Shown in pieces: positions 10,402 to 20,458 of a DNA stretch of 64,000 nucleotides. Made by a program: the position numbers and the translations under genes. The stretch covers positions 2,790,001 to 2,854,000 of the forward strand of contig CP012810.1 in assembly GCA_001936135.1 (NCBI GenBank). Direction: 5' to 3'. Source of the DNA: Saccharomycopsis fibuligera x Saccharomycopsis cf. fibuligera (taxonomy: Eukaryota > Ascomycota > Saccharomycetes > Ascoideales > Saccharomycopsidaceae). Every line of letters starts with the position of its first letter. Position 1 is the stretch's first letter. The notes beneath the pieces are model-generated. The model made no database searches and was not told the DNA's origin. It was given only the letters and a program-made list of their open reading frames with translations.

Positions 10402-10909
10402 TTTATAGGATATCTATGATAGTTGAATGGCAATGGGCTTTGAAAGAATGCTATTCGCCAAACTCATCACCTTTGGTCGCCTTCTTCAGTATGCAGAATC
10501 AGAGCATCGCTAGGAATTCGTAGTAGTGGACGGGTAATACTATTTTAGGGATTGTCGTTTGTGGATTTCTTTCCTTTATTAGCGCTTATTTTTTTGGTTT
10601 TCCTTTAAAGGGGAAGACAATGTAACAAAAAAAAATAAAAAAAAAAAAAAAAAGAATCATTTTCTTAAGAAGAACATAGTTTGGATGATAATATACTTGA
10701 TCTTCATTATTTGTTAACCTATTTGTTGTATATTCCAGCACTTAACATTCACTCTCCAGTAATCAACGCTTTTCTTAAAGCTGTATATTGAATCACAAGT
10801 TGCAACTGCACTCTCCTCATACATCATACAAGTAGACATAAAGTTTATAAACTTAGGGAAAATAATAGTATAACTAGGTAGAACAAATAACAACATAATC
10901 AAAAGAAGA
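10402..10909. other. Divergent promoter region PBA1 / THP3
   Basis: About 0.5 kb. It contains an A run at 10626-10653 and otherwise AT-rich DNA. I see no Rpn4-type element (GGTGGCAAA) upstream of PBA1. No gene. Confidence 0.6.
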
Positions 10910-12454
10910 ATGGCGACGTATAACGAAATTCAACCAAAGAAACTTGGTAGTAAAAAACAACTGAAGATGTCTAAACAGCAACAGACACCTCAACAACACC
11001 AACAACAACCGCCATCTAACCAACTGACTACCATTCCGGTGGCATTGCAGGATTTTTCGGTGGCCAGTTTTAATATGATGGATCGGTATAATTTCAACGA
11101 GGGGCAAAGGGAATCATGTCGGAATCAAATCAAGTATCTTGTTGAAAAAGCCATCAAAGAAAATAAAATCTGGCAAAATGATTGGGCAAAACAGAAGTTA
11201 CCAATATTTGATCCATTGGTTCCTTTAGAATTGGAAGTTGATGTGCGTGACAGTAGTATTAATAACCATGTAAATAACAACAGCAGAGTACCAAGTGTCA
11301 AAAACAAGATGAATTCTAGAGTTTCAAAGGACACTAAGAAGAGAGGTTTTGCACATGAAGGTAATTCAACTGATTATGATTCCGAACAACGTAAAAAAAT
11401 GAGAGGAGCACGATTCGAAAGAGAATTGAGCACAGATATAAATCAAAGCAGAGTATCAGATAATGAATTTGGTTATGAAGATAGAAACAAAAAGTTGGTT
11501 GGTATATGCCAGGACTTGGAAAAAAAGTATTTTAGATTAACATCAGCGCCAGATCCTTCGAGAGTACGTCCATTGGAAGTTTTGAAAAAATCATTGGAAT
11601 ATATTCTTGCCAAGTTTAATAATAATCTTGACGTTAAATACAATTACATTTGTGACCAGCTAAAATCCATTAGACAAGATTTGACTGTGCAGTTGATCCA
11701 AAATGAGTTCACTGTGCACGTCTACGAAACACATGCCAAAATTGCCATTGAAAACAATGACTTGGGTGAGTATAATCAATGTCAAAGCAGATTGAAAACG
11801 CTATACAGAAACAGTGATATTGAACTGAAAAACAAATTGGAGTTTCTTAGTTACAGAATATTGTATTACATTTTGACGGAAAACTACTCTGAAGTTTGTA
11901 AATTGAAACTTTATGAATTATATGAAGAGGAAGTCAGTTTTAGAAAAAAGTCACTAAAGGGTCCCCGTATGCAAGTGAGCAGAGAGACAATTGAGAAACA
12001 TATGAATTTCAAGTCGAAAGCCGGGAATGTGTTTATAGATTTCTCCTTGAGAGTCTTTGAGTACATTTATAGCTCTAACTATCATGAATTTTTTCAAGTT
12101 TATGAAAAGGTTCAAAAATTAGACCGACTGAATATTTACCGAGGAACTTTTCATATTTTTCTCAAGTTTTTGAGCTTAATTATAGAGAAATTCCGTATAA
12201 AGACACTCTTCATTATGTCAAGAGCTTACAGAAAGTTATCGTTGAATTTCCTTCAAAAAGAGTTGAAATATGAATCATTACATCAAGTAAATCAGTTCCT
12301 CAAAGAAAAGAAATTGAATCAATATTTAACTTTGTCTATGAATAATGGTGAGAAGGAGGATAACTGGTTTTTTGAGCTTCATTTGGCAAAGGACCGTATA
12401 GTATCTTTGCATAGCAGTACTTACAGAAAAGTTGACATTAAAGGCCAAATTTAA
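10910..12454 (+). CDS. THP3: Thp3-like SAC3/GANP-domain protein
   Basis: Thp3 forms a complex with Csn12 that couples transcription elongation, mRNA maturation and splicing in the nucleus. The 514-residue protein has a Gln-rich N-terminus, a basic middle (KKRGFAHEG, EQRKKMRGARFERE) and a SAC3/GANP-type PCI region from about residue 185 to the end. The characteristic segment is KKYFRLTSAPDPSRVRPLEV, followed by a helix-rich stretch (YNYICDQLKSIRQDLTVQLI) and MSRAYRKLSLNFLQKEL near the C-terminus. S. cerevisiae Thp3 is ~470 aa. Sac3 and LENG8-type proteins share the domain, but the size and the DPSRVRPLEVL block favour Thp3. Confidence 0.8.
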   Translation: MATYNEIQPKKLGSKKQLKMSKQQQTPQQHQQQPPSNQLTTIPVALQDFSVASFNMMDRYNFNEGQRESCRNQIKYLVEKAIKENKIWQNDWAKQKLPIFDPLVPLELEVDVRDSSINNHVNNNSRVPSVKNKMNSRVSKDTKKRGFAHEGNSTDYDSEQRKKMRGARFERELSTDINQSRVSDNEFGYEDRNKKLVGICQDLEKKYFRLTSAPDPSRVRPLEVLKKSLEYILAKFNNNLDVKYNYICDQLKSIRQDLTVQLIQNEFTVHVYETHAKIAIENNDLGEYNQCQSRLKTLYRNSDIELKNKLEFLSYRILYYILTENYSEVCKLKLYELYEEEVSFRKKSLKGPRMQVSRETIEKHMNFKSKAGNVFIDFSLRVFEYIYSSNYHEFFQVYEKVQKLDRLNIYRGTFHIFLKFLSLIIEKFRIKTLFIMSRAYRKLSLNFLQKELKYESLHQVNQFLKEKKLNQYLTLSMNNGEKEDNWFFELHLAKDRIVSLHSSTYRKVDIKGQI

Positions 12455-12900
12455 TTTTGGTTGGCTCAATGCACAACTATACGGGAAGACTGAAATGCTT
12501 GAAGCGCTTGGACATCAAATGGAGTCTAGCTGTCTACATTATTCTTATCTCAACATATCTAGGTCTGGTACCGGTTGTTGAAACTGATTGCGCCTCAAAC
12601 TCCGACTGTGCTGAAAAGCTGTTAGTTACAAGCTCCAACTTTGCTAAACCACTTTATCATACCAAATTCATTATCTGCATTCACTGGCAAACCATTGTAG
12701 AATCGAGTATATACTGTACTATAGCTAGCTATTTAGAATTCGTAAGATTTTCATAGAGGGTAGTGCAATTAATACTAATATTAATACCAATACTAGCGTT
12801 ATTTTTTTATGGCAGTGTTTGTGTGTACCGAGTAGCCAAAGCGTTGGTTTGTTTGTTTGTTTGTTTGTTTGTTTTGCTGCAAAATTTTCAGCTTATAACA
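12455..12900. other. Convergent intergenic region THP3 / YUH1
   Basis: 446 bp with a (GTTT)n run at 12846-12874. Short open frames here have no recognisable features. Confidence 0.6.
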
Positions 12901-13617
12901 TCAATCAAAAGCAGGAGTTAAAGCCATTAAATTGTAGTTCAATTTATTTCTTTCATCAGCAATGTCCATGTAATGTTGAATTCTATCAAGAACAAGCCTT
13001 TCATTCAAAACATCATCACCAACACTTTTACCCAAATCAATTGGGCCTTTTCTTCTACCATCAAGTTCATACAAATGACCATCTTTTTCATTGTATACAA
13101 AACTTATAAAGTGCAATTCCACATCATCATCAGCCGCAGGAGCTTCTGTTTGCCCCTCTTGAGCGGCGTCAGCATATTCATTTTCCAAATTCTGAATTAA
13201 TTCAGTACGCTGGTCGGTAGTTCTTACGTCTTGCAAAGATTTAGTGAATTTGTGTAATTTTGAGTCCGGCTCGATATCGTTTTCGCTCACGTTAACAATT
13301 GAATGCAAGAGAGCATATAAGCCACAAGCATTTTTGATATTTTGCGGGAACCAGTAAATTTTCTCATCTTTTGGATCGTTGGGGATTTGGTAAGTTGGCA
13401 AGCTCGAATCAATTGAGTTCTTCAACTTTTCAAAATTTTCAGTAATCGGAAACAACAAGATGATTGCCTTCACTGGACGAGGAATGAAGGCAAGAAGATC
13501 AGGATCCGTTAGTGAGTAAACATCATTGAACTGGAATTTGCGAGAAAGACCCAAGTTGTAAGCTAGTTGGCTAAATACTGTTGGGTTGGATTCTAATGGG
13601 ACCACGGCTCTAGACAT
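12901..13617 (-). CDS. YUH1: Ubiquitin C-terminal hydrolase Yuh1 (peptidase C12)
   Basis: A cytosolic cysteine protease that removes small adducts from the C-terminus of ubiquitin and matures Nedd8/Rub1. The 238 aa match the family's usual size (S. cerevisiae 236). Catalytic residues are visible: oxyanion Gln92 and nucleophile Cys98 in PQNIKNACGLYALLHSI, general base His181 and Asp186 in DGHLYELDGRRKGP. The N-terminus SRAVVPLESNPTVF and the block LLAFIPRPVKAIILLFP are typical. A short same-strand ORF ends 19 bp before this start. Confidence 0.95.
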   Translation of the reverse strand: MSRAVVPLESNPTVFSQLAYNLGLSRKFQFNDVYSLTDPDLLAFIPRPVKAIILLFPITENFEKLKNSIDSSLPTYQIPNDPKDEKIYWFPQNIKNACGLYALLHSIVNVSENDIEPDSKLHKFTKSLQDVRTTDQRTELIQNLENEYADAAQEGQTEAPAADDDVELHFISFVYNEKDGHLYELDGRRKGPIDLGKSVGDDVLNERLVLDRIQHYMDIADERNKLNYNLMALTPAFD

Positions 13618-13636
13618 TGTTGTGCACTGCAGGACG

Positions 13637-13882
13637 TTATTTGGATAATTGGGGATAATCAGTAGCTATTCCAGGTGTATGTTTGGAAAAGTATCGATAA
13701 AACCTTTGATCAATTAATGTTTCAGAGGTCCAGTTAAAGCGATGGCAAAACAGAAACAAGCTCACAAAGAATAAAACGCTTTTGATAAATGTCTTTTTTG
13801 CGATGCGCTTCCCAGGCAGGAAATACCAATATAACGCAGATCGATCGGACATAATTACGTCACTGGAAAAGTGGTAATACAA
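13637..13882 (-). CDS. Short hydrophobic ORF just upstream of YUH1 (doubtful)
   Basis: 81 codons, or 71 from the second Met (MSDRSALYWYFLPGK). One hydrophobic segment (TFIKSVLFFVSLFLFC) follows a basic patch, like a small single-span membrane protein. It ends only 19 bp before YUH1, leaving no room for a separate YUH1 promoter. If transcribed it would more likely be an upstream ORF in the YUH1 leader. I recognise no family, and it may be chance. Confidence 0.2.
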   Translation of the reverse strand: MYYHFSSDVIMSDRSALYWYFLPGKRIAKKTFIKSVLFFVSLFLFCHRFNWTSETLIDQRFYRYFSKHTPGIATDYPQLSK

Positions 13883-14538
13883 TACACAACAGAAACCAGC
13901 CCAAAGCAGTAGCTCTTACAATATACAAAAGAAAACCTCATTAGCTCAGAAACGGCAATAGAGTCACAATATATATATATATATATTAGATAAAAAATAA
14001 GATGTAAACCCCAAGCGAAACGATATCAGCACGTAGCAAAAAATCACCTCCAAGAGGGCTTCCCACTAGCAGACACCATATTATACAGGGTTGGTAACGC
14101 TTTTCTCCTTCCGGCCATTTGTGCTCATATAAAGATGGAGGAGAACTTTTATGGCTTGGTATTCCAGAAGTGAAATGTGTACCGAAAGGAAACAAGAGAA
14201 GAAAAAGAAAAGAAAGAAAAAAAATGTGAGATGGGCTGTCTTTTATGCTGTTTATTTTGGCTCTGGGACCTTTTTGCCAGTGAAGAAAAAATTTTATGTG
14301 ATGAAAATTTTACTACCCGGACAGAGCGTATATCGCATACACAGAGAGTGACGAAGCTCTTGCACTCTGCTTATATATAACAGAGTGGTTGGCTACTGCT
14401 TTTACTTCAAAGTCTACGAGCAGGCTTGTTGTTTGGAAAGAGAAATGCAACTTCACTGTAAGCTTACAACAAAGGGCAAAAGCAAACAATAACGCAAAAT
14501 GTTTATTCTATGTACAGTAGAGGACTAATATGCACACT
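13883..14538. other. Intergenic region MRP1 3' / YUH1 5'
   Basis: 656 bp with a short (TA)n at 13970-13986 and a purine-rich AAGAAAAAG stretch at 14189-14223. Short ORFs lack support. Confidence 0.6.
14509..14516 (-). promoter_or_regulatory. Puf3-type site in MRP1 3' UTR
   Basis: Minus-strand TGTACATA (consensus UGUAHAUA), 22 nt after the MRP1 stop. Puf3 binds such sites in mRNAs for mitochondrial biogenesis. Confidence 0.55.
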
Positions 14539-15567
14539 TTAATATCCAGTAATTATCGATCTTTCAGGCAATCTGCTAGCCACTTTATCCCAGTCAATAC
14601 TTTCCCAGACTCTGTCCAAATAGTTCTTTTTGCCAAACACACCATAGTCGTACAAGTAAGCCTTTGGCGAAGCATCAATAGCCAACACTGGCACCAATTG
14701 TCTCTTGTTTTGATAGAATGTGTTCTTGGCTTCTTCCAATGATTCAAAGACAGTATGCTTGTAGCCATATTCTGTGCTCAAAGTGTTTTCTGAAGCAAAG
14801 CTTTCTGCACCGTCATTAGTACCTTCGGCTTTTTGCTTTTCGAGAGCTTTTTGTTCCTGAGTCGTTTTGTGCAAGAATCTAAGGTTATCCAAAGCTTCAG
14901 AAGCCTTGGAGCTTGGTTGACCGGCATTGTAAGTATTGAGGATAAATAGCTGTTCGTATTGATCGGTTCTCTTTTCTAATTTTTCAGCAGCCAACCACAC
15001 AAAGCCGTCGCCTTTGATGGCCAATGCAGAGTTCAAAAGCAAAGTTCTGAATTCGTGTATTGATCCAAATGACGCAACTAACCAATCGTTCAATTTCTTG
15101 TTCAATGGCTCATTTGGAAACTTGTAATTCAAAGATGGACTTTGCAATAAGCTTTTTGCCGTGGCTTTTTCAGGAAGTTGTTGTTTTGCTGGGTCGCTTA
15201 TTGGTGCCAAGCAGTCAAATGCGAATTTGGTATTGTATAATAATGATGCATTTTCGTACAACTGTTTCTTAGTTGGTTCATTGTAGAAATTAGAAATGAT
15301 GTGTTCTAAGCTATGGGATACGCCAGTTGGTTCAACTGCACTTGCATCGCCACTTTGAGAAGCACTGTTCAAGTTATTCACGTAATGCTGACCTCTAGAG
15401 TACCATGCGGTTTCTAAACCTTTTGGAGAGTACAATCCACTGAGACCTTGGCTTTTGGTTTCATCGAGATGTTGGAGTTCTGGAAGAGTGTATATAGATC
15501 TTTGTAACTGGTGGCTTCTCAACACCTTGGTGGAGCTGCGCAAGCTAGGCGTCACTGCTCTGAACAT
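14539..15567 (-). CDS. MRP1: Mitochondrial small-subunit ribosomal protein Mrp1 (mS43)
   Basis: Mrp1 (mS43) is a mitoribosomal small-subunit protein with an iron superoxide-dismutase-like fold that pairs with mS42 (Rsm26). The 342-aa product (S. cerevisiae ~321) starts with a basic, Ser/Arg-rich mitochondrial presequence (MFRAVTPSLRSSTKVLRSHQ). Family features follow: KSQGLSGLYSPKGLETAWYS, the SOD-like helix SLEHIISNFYNEPTKKQLYE, then LNDWLVASFGSIHEFRTLLL, GDGFVWLAAE, and a C-terminal AYLYDYGVFGKKNYLDRVWE. I prefer Mrp1 to Rsm26 because of the QGLSG block. The start lies directly after a (TG)n run. Confidence 0.88.
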   Translation of the reverse strand: MFRAVTPSLRSSTKVLRSHQLQRSIYTLPELQHLDETKSQGLSGLYSPKGLETAWYSRGQHYVNNLNSASQSGDASAVEPTGVSHSLEHIISNFYNEPTKKQLYENASLLYNTKFAFDCLAPISDPAKQQLPEKATAKSLLQSPSLNYKFPNEPLNKKLNDWLVASFGSIHEFRTLLLNSALAIKGDGFVWLAAEKLEKRTDQYEQLFILNTYNAGQPSSKASEALDNLRFLHKTTQEQKALEKQKAEGTNDGAESFASENTLSTEYGYKHTVFESLEEAKNTFYQNKRQLVPVLAIDASPKAYLYDYGVFGKKNYLDRVWESIDWDKVASRLPERSIITGY

Positions 15568-15575
15568 TGTGCTTG

Positions 15576-15618
<43 letters not shown>

Positions 15619-16101
15619 TAGCGATAACTGTATGGTGATCTACAGGGTGGTGTCAAGCTTTGGATAATTGTAGTCGTAATAACATTTGATGAATTTTTCG
15701 TTTCCAAAAAAGAAAAAAAAAAAATCAAAAAAATTAAAAAATTTACCCGATGTATGCGAGTGTGATTGGCGCGTATATATGCATGGATATGCGTATTAAA
15801 GATAAACGATTTCAACCTCTAAAGCCATCCAAAGCTGCTTGAACCAATCTTCAATAATTGGAGTAAAGCTGTGAAAACAAATTTTAAGAAAAAAAGACAA
15901 TTTTTTTCAAGTAATGTACATTAAGCAATGGAGATATCAAAAACAAATGCAGTAGAAAGTCAAAGTAGAGGTAAATAGGTTTTGAAAGAATGGAAAAGGA
16001 GGAAATGAAATTACTGAAAAGTATGCAAAGGAAATAAGGAAATAAAAGAAGTGAGAAAAATTAAAGAACACAAAATACATTAACAACAACTAGGGTTACA
16101 G
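15568..16101. other. Intergenic region between secreted-protein gene and MRP1
   Basis: 534 bp. It contains (TG)n at 15580-15617, an A-rich block (15708-15740) and purine-rich DNA near 15950-16070. No gene seen. Confidence 0.6.
15580..15617. repeat. (TG)n microsatellite next to the MRP1 start
   Basis: About 18 uninterrupted TG units, beginning 13 bp from the MRP1 start codon, so it lies in the 5' leader or core promoter. Confidence 0.95.
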
Positions 16102-16701
16102 CTAAAAATAGTATCTGCAACCCACCTCACAAACACCATACAAAACCGTCAACCCGGTAACTTGCCAGCAAGCGTCGACCGCATTGGAACCTTGACGAAC
16201 AATATCACAAGCATTTAAGCATTGAGCCTCGCCGAAAATTGGTGTAGTAGAACCACTACGCTTAACAAAGGCAGTTTCTGTCTCATTTGATGTGGCGGTT
16301 TGGTTTGCATTTCTCATCAAAAACAAGTATTCGGCTTGCAATTCAGCCTGGACGTCGCTGTCCAGAATAGTACGACTCAATGCGGTTTTAGAAGCCATCT
16401 TATTGTGTATTTTAGCAACACTGGCAGTATTCTGAGAGGTACTGTTGTCCAGAGGTTCAGGAAGTTGCATTTCGTAGCCACACAATTCTTTCTTAGCTGC
16501 TTGGTACCAGAACGTTTGATTCAACCTTTGGAATTGAGGAGATGCAGCTATGCATTGGCCAAATTTGAAAAATCTGTCAGTGACTTCATCGCACACGTCG
16601 CCCATGATACCACTTTTCTGTTCTGGAATATTACTGACTGGGGCAGATATGACTACAGCGGCCAAAGCCAAGCTTGTCAATATAAATTGGGCGAATTGCA
16701 T
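16102..16701 (-). CDS. Secreted cysteine-rich precursor with Kex2-type site
   Basis: I recognise no family. I start at the ATG at 16701 (199 aa) because it places a classic signal peptide first: MQFAQFILTSLALAAVVISA, with cleavage near residue 20. An in-frame upstream ATG (16785) would bury it behind 28 polar residues. The product has eight cysteines (37, 50, 74, 161, 165, 178, 191, 195), four N-glycosylation sequons (near 61, 87, 133, 139) and a dibasic Lys147-Arg148 site. Kex2-type cleavage there would release a 51-residue C-terminal peptide holding five of the cysteines. The layout (signal, glycosylated pro-part, KR, compact Cys-rich end) resembles fungal secreted effector or hormone precursors. 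There is no transmembrane segment or GPI signal. Function is unknown. Confidence 0.75.
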   Translation of the reverse strand: MQFAQFILTSLALAAVVISAPVSNIPEQKSGIMGDVCDEVTDRFFKFGQCIAASPQFQRLNQTFWYQAAKKELCGYEMQLPEPLDNSTSQNTASVAKIHNKMASKTALSRTILDSDVQAELQAEYLFLMRNANQTATSNETETAFVKRSGSTTPIFGEAQCLNACDIVRQGSNAVDACWQVTGLTVLYGVCEVGCRYYF

Positions 16702-18272
16702 TGTTATCAGATAATATTGTTTTGGGTTTTGGGTGAAATGCAAAGGCGCTGTCTCAGTTAGTATTGTTTTATTTGACGAAATCAAAGAATCGAGAAAAAA
16801 TTAGCGAATCTTACAATTATATATTTTATGAAAGCACCCAAGTTGAAAAAGCGGAATGGTAAGTTCTAGTGCATTTCTCTATGGCTGTTAGCCGTTCAAA
16901 CTGAATAGCATTGCGCTATTGATAGTTGGAATGGATACAGCGCGCGGCAATAAGGATCCAGGAATGGTCCCGGAATGTGTCAACATCCGCGCATTGTGGC
17001 CCTACAAGGCCATTAGGACAGGAAAACCTGCAGAACAAAAGGTGGCATCTTCATATAACTCTAAGGCAATCTTTGAACAATATATACCGCGCAAAGATAT
17101 TGTTGTCCATCAAGCCGTACGGTGCTGGTTGCGATGTTGATATCTGCGCATACTGGAGATGAGTCCGTGGAGGCGGCTCTAGCTGGCCTCTAACGTTCAG
17201 AAGAAATATTAGTTTGATTGATGATTACTGATAATCATTATCCGCTTGCTCAGTACTGGAGGGCATAATGAACAACGAGGAAAGAAAAAAAATTTATTTT
17301 CTATAATGTTGTAATAGAATGATGCGTTTTCTTTTTTATGGTGAACGATAAATAATTACAGCATTCATTTTTTTTTTTTTTTACTATGCTAATTTTTGAG
17401 TTGTGAATTGTGAATCGCAAGTTGTAAATCACATTTTTATGAGCTAATGTGATAATACTGTGCAAAACAGCGGAAAATCATCAATATCGGATGATTAAAT
17501 CTCGATTTCGCACCATATGGGTGCACCCAAAAGTTCCAAGATGCCAACCATAAAAGACACCAATACGTAATCCTTGACGTTTTGGTTGCTAAATCTTAGT
17601 TTTTGAGACGTCATGGGAACCAAAAGTGAATTCATTTTCATATAGTCACACTTCAGCTTCAGTATTATTTATACAACTTACCAACTTTATTTCGAGACTT
17701 TAAACTTCAAGGGGGAAAGGGGTGACTTTGCAGTAACGGTACTGTTGTGCACTAGCGGCAGAGCAATACTGCAATGTGAAGTGTGGAGACTGGCTATAAT
17801 AAGCACGAGTACGAACCGTAGTGATATGATGGCAAATTTAAAGTTGGAGCAGAATCTCGGCGAGTCTAGGTAAGATTTCATTGCGATTGCCCATACATAA
17901 TCAACGACACTAGCATGGTACACTCTGCCTGCTAGTGTTTCCAAACATCATTGTTGAGAGAAATTTCTGGCTACAACACACTTTTCAGAAAAGCGTTGAT
18001 TACGATCCAAAGATAACGAAGTTGATTGATTTAGAAAATTATTACCAAGTTATGAATATATTGTTTGTTATATATCAAAATGTGAAAACAATAGAAAAGA
18101 TGAGTGCGTAAGTCGTAAATGGAAGGAATATACAAAAACAAAACAATAAGAAAAAGAGCAAAAAGAACAGAATGAGGAATGAAAAGGCCACCAGTAACCA
18201 GCATTGGCATTGGCATTGGCATTGGCTACCAAGATTTGAATGATAACGAAAAATCGTCAATCAGTCAAGCAT
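16702..18272. other. Long intergenic region with a GC-richer patch
   Basis: 1.57 kb between two same-strand genes. A patch near 16905-17200 is clearly richer in G+C (GCGCGCGGCAAT, ATCCGCGCATTG) than its surroundings but has no long frame. The rest is AT-rich with T runs near 17370-17383. Four GGCATT units lie at 18206-18229. No tRNA B-box (GGTTCGA) is seen. Confidence 0.5.
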
Positions 18273-18518
18273 TTACTGAACAGATTTTGGATGACCTTCA
18301 CGGAAGATTTTTGTCATTGGAGCATTTTGGTAATACCATCTGGACATAGCCAAAGCACTAAGAGCAAAACCGCCAACGCTAATAGCTAAAGTTGCTTTAA
18401 CTTGAGGAGGTAAACCACTACCACCTTGACTGTGCATTTGTGGGGCAGTTGAAGCTGCTCTTCTGGCAACGGTGTTGGCAATTCTTCTTGCGCTGACTCT
18501 GGAAACGGATGAGATCAT
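18273..18518 (-). CDS. Small mitochondrial-type single-span membrane protein
   Basis: 81 aa. The first ~25 residues (SSVSRVSARRIANTVARRAA) are rich in Arg, Ser and Ala without acids, as in a mitochondrial presequence. One transmembrane helix follows (ATLAISVGGFALSALAMSRW), then a short polar tail (YYQNAPMTKIFREGHPKSVQ). That shape is common among small accessory subunits or assembly factors of respiratory-chain complexes. I cannot name the family. The clear presequence and coding-like composition make it a probable real gene. Confidence 0.65.
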   Translation of the reverse strand: MISSVSRVSARRIANTVARRAASTAPQMHSQGGSGLPPQVKATLAISVGGFALSALAMSRWYYQNAPMTKIFREGHPKSVQ

Positions 18519-19074
18519 TGTGTAGAATATACTTGTTTGTAGAATATTTAGCCGTAGTAGGAATATTTAACTGTAGTAGGAATATGAAGCTGTGTTATAG
18601 GAAAGTGTGTTAGTGTTTAAATGATAATAGTGATAATACAAGAAAGAACTACAAGAAGTAAAATTGAAACGAAAGACTAGGAGATCCATTGCCTTATATA
18701 GTTTCTGAAGACAGGTTCTCCACGCCGTTTACCTTGGTTTACCATCTGCCCGTCATCTGCTGCTAGTGCAGAGATATCTCCACACTTGGGGGGCACTGGA
18801 AACGAATAAAAGAAAGGTTGTCTGTCGTGGAGTATATTGTAACAGTGTATAGATGTTGAATATTCGGTTACGCGAGCAATGTACGCGGGGCACGTAACCG
18901 GAGCTATGCAGAGAAACAGAAGAGAAAAATTCAAAATATTCGTTTAAACCTACGAATGCAGCTACACAGATCACACATTAACGCTAAATGCTCGGCCCAC
19001 ACTGCGGTATTTTCTTCATTTCTCGTCTCTAGCTTAGCCAATATCTCTCCATATTCCAGTACCAATCAATATCC
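18519..19074. other. Divergent promoter region (small mito protein / ELP5)
   Basis: 556 bp. Near 18537-18585 the phrase GTAGTAGGAATATT is repeated. No gene seen. Confidence 0.6.
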
Positions 19075-20169
19075 ATGAATAGCGACACGGTGGTGATAGA
19101 ACGGTCTCTTTCTCTCAAGGACCCGTCTCCCTTCATTGTGGTGCTTGACAGTTTTGCCCAGTCTTCACAATACCTCATCAACGAGATTATCCACCGGAAC
19201 AGCAGTACGAGCAGTACTACGACTAAAGTGTTTTTGTCCTTTGAGACCGTTGCTAAGCCAAACTATATCAATGCTCAATCAGATTTGTTCATCGACTGTA
19301 TGGACCTCTACGATGAGCAGCATGGGGTGGATAAGATTGTCGCCATGATTAAGGCCCATCTCACAGCCAAGAATATTGATCTAGCTTCGACACCGGCTCC
19401 AACAGTAGCTAGCAATGGCAATAGCAGCAACAGCAATAAAGTGGTGATTATTGTTGATTCGTTAAACTACGTTGAAAGTAGTCAGTTGTCGACGTTTGCC
19501 GCTAAACTTATGATTCATCCAAACGTCACCGTGATCTCCACCTATCATCTCTCTGTGCTCGAAAGTGAATCCAAAACTCCATACGTGAATTATCCAAGTA
19601 AACTAAACTTGCTAACTTACATCGCTACTACAATTTTTGAGGTATCATATCACCATCAAAGCGCATCCAAAGCAGCTTTAAATTCCGCATCACTGGCGGC
19701 AGCCGCCGCCGCTTCTGCAGTAGCAGCAGGTCAAGCTGATGAGTACGATGAAGAGTTTCTCCATAACCAATATTTCAATAACTTCTTTATTCCTTTGCAT
19801 TTGAATAATAAGGTGTTCAAAGTGAATTTGACCAAGTTTAAAAAATCTGGCAAAAAGCTTGAGTACAAGTTCAAACTTGATTATAATACTCATGAATTTA
19901 GCACCAAGAATATAGATGATGATGATGACAATGCAAACGGTTTTGAAGATGGCAACGAAGCAGGCAACGGAGTGGATAATGACGATGATCTATTTAAAGA
20001 TTTGAGTACCTTCAACTTAAGTACTAGTTCTAGACAAAAACAAGCTAAAAGTCAAGTGGAGTTGCCATTTTTGGACGCGCAGAGGTTTGAAAGTGGTGGG
20101 GCTATTGTTTACCAGTTTGAAAAAGATGATGATTATGATGAAGAAGATCCATACGAAGATCCATTTTGA
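19075..20169 (+). CDS. ELP5: Elongator subunit Elp5 (Iki1)
   Basis: Elp5 is part of the RecA-like Elp4-Elp5-Elp6 ring of Elongator, which helps modify wobble uridines of tRNAs. The 364-aa protein (S. cerevisiae ~309) matches the family from end to end: SLKDPSPFIVVLDSFAQSS at the N-terminus, VFLSFETVAKPNY, VVIIVDSLNYVESSQLSTF, LLTYIATTIFEV, KSGKKLEYKFKLDYNTHEF, and an acidic C-terminus GGAIVYQFEKDDDYDEEDPY. Extra length comes from Ser/Asn and Ala runs (GNSSNSNK; an alanine run near 210-218) and an acidic insert near 285-310. ELP4 lies 2.1 kb downstream across SEC59. Confidence 0.95.
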   Translation: MNSDTVVIERSLSLKDPSPFIVVLDSFAQSSQYLINEIIHRNSSTSSTTTKVFLSFETVAKPNYINAQSDLFIDCMDLYDEQHGVDKIVAMIKAHLTAKNIDLASTPAPTVASNGNSSNSNKVVIIVDSLNYVESSQLSTFAAKLMIHPNVTVISTYHLSVLESESKTPYVNYPSKLNLLTYIATTIFEVSYHHQSASKAALNSASLAAAAAASAVAAGQADEYDEEFLHNQYFNNFFIPLHLNNKVFKVNLTKFKKSGKKLEYKFKLDYNTHEFSTKNIDDDDDNANGFEDGNEAGNGVDNDDDLFKDLSTFNLSTSSRQKQAKSQVELPFLDAQRFESGGAIVYQFEKDDDYDEEDPYEDPF

Positions 20170-20276
20170 GGTGTTCGGCTTTGTTTGTAATATAAAATTT
20201 TGTATATTTTTTCAATAACAATTGATAAACGTCAGTCTATAAGTCTATTGTATTTATCCATTTTTGTATCAGTAAG

Positions 20277-20282
<6 letters not shown>

Positions 20283-20315
<33 letters not shown>
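20283..20315. repeat. (GA)n microsatellite
   Basis: About 16 AG units in the 289-bp convergent spacer between ELP5 and SEC59. Confidence 0.95.
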
Positions 20316-20318
<3 letters not shown>

Positions 20319-20458
20319 TACCTGAATTAAAAAAGACTAAAAAAGAGTAAAGCAGTAGTGGAAGGAGAGAATGGTTAAAAACCAACATGCACTAAAGAAA
20401 AAAAGTGAAAATTATAAAACAAAAAAGTCAAAATAGAAGGATAAAAAAATAGAATGAA

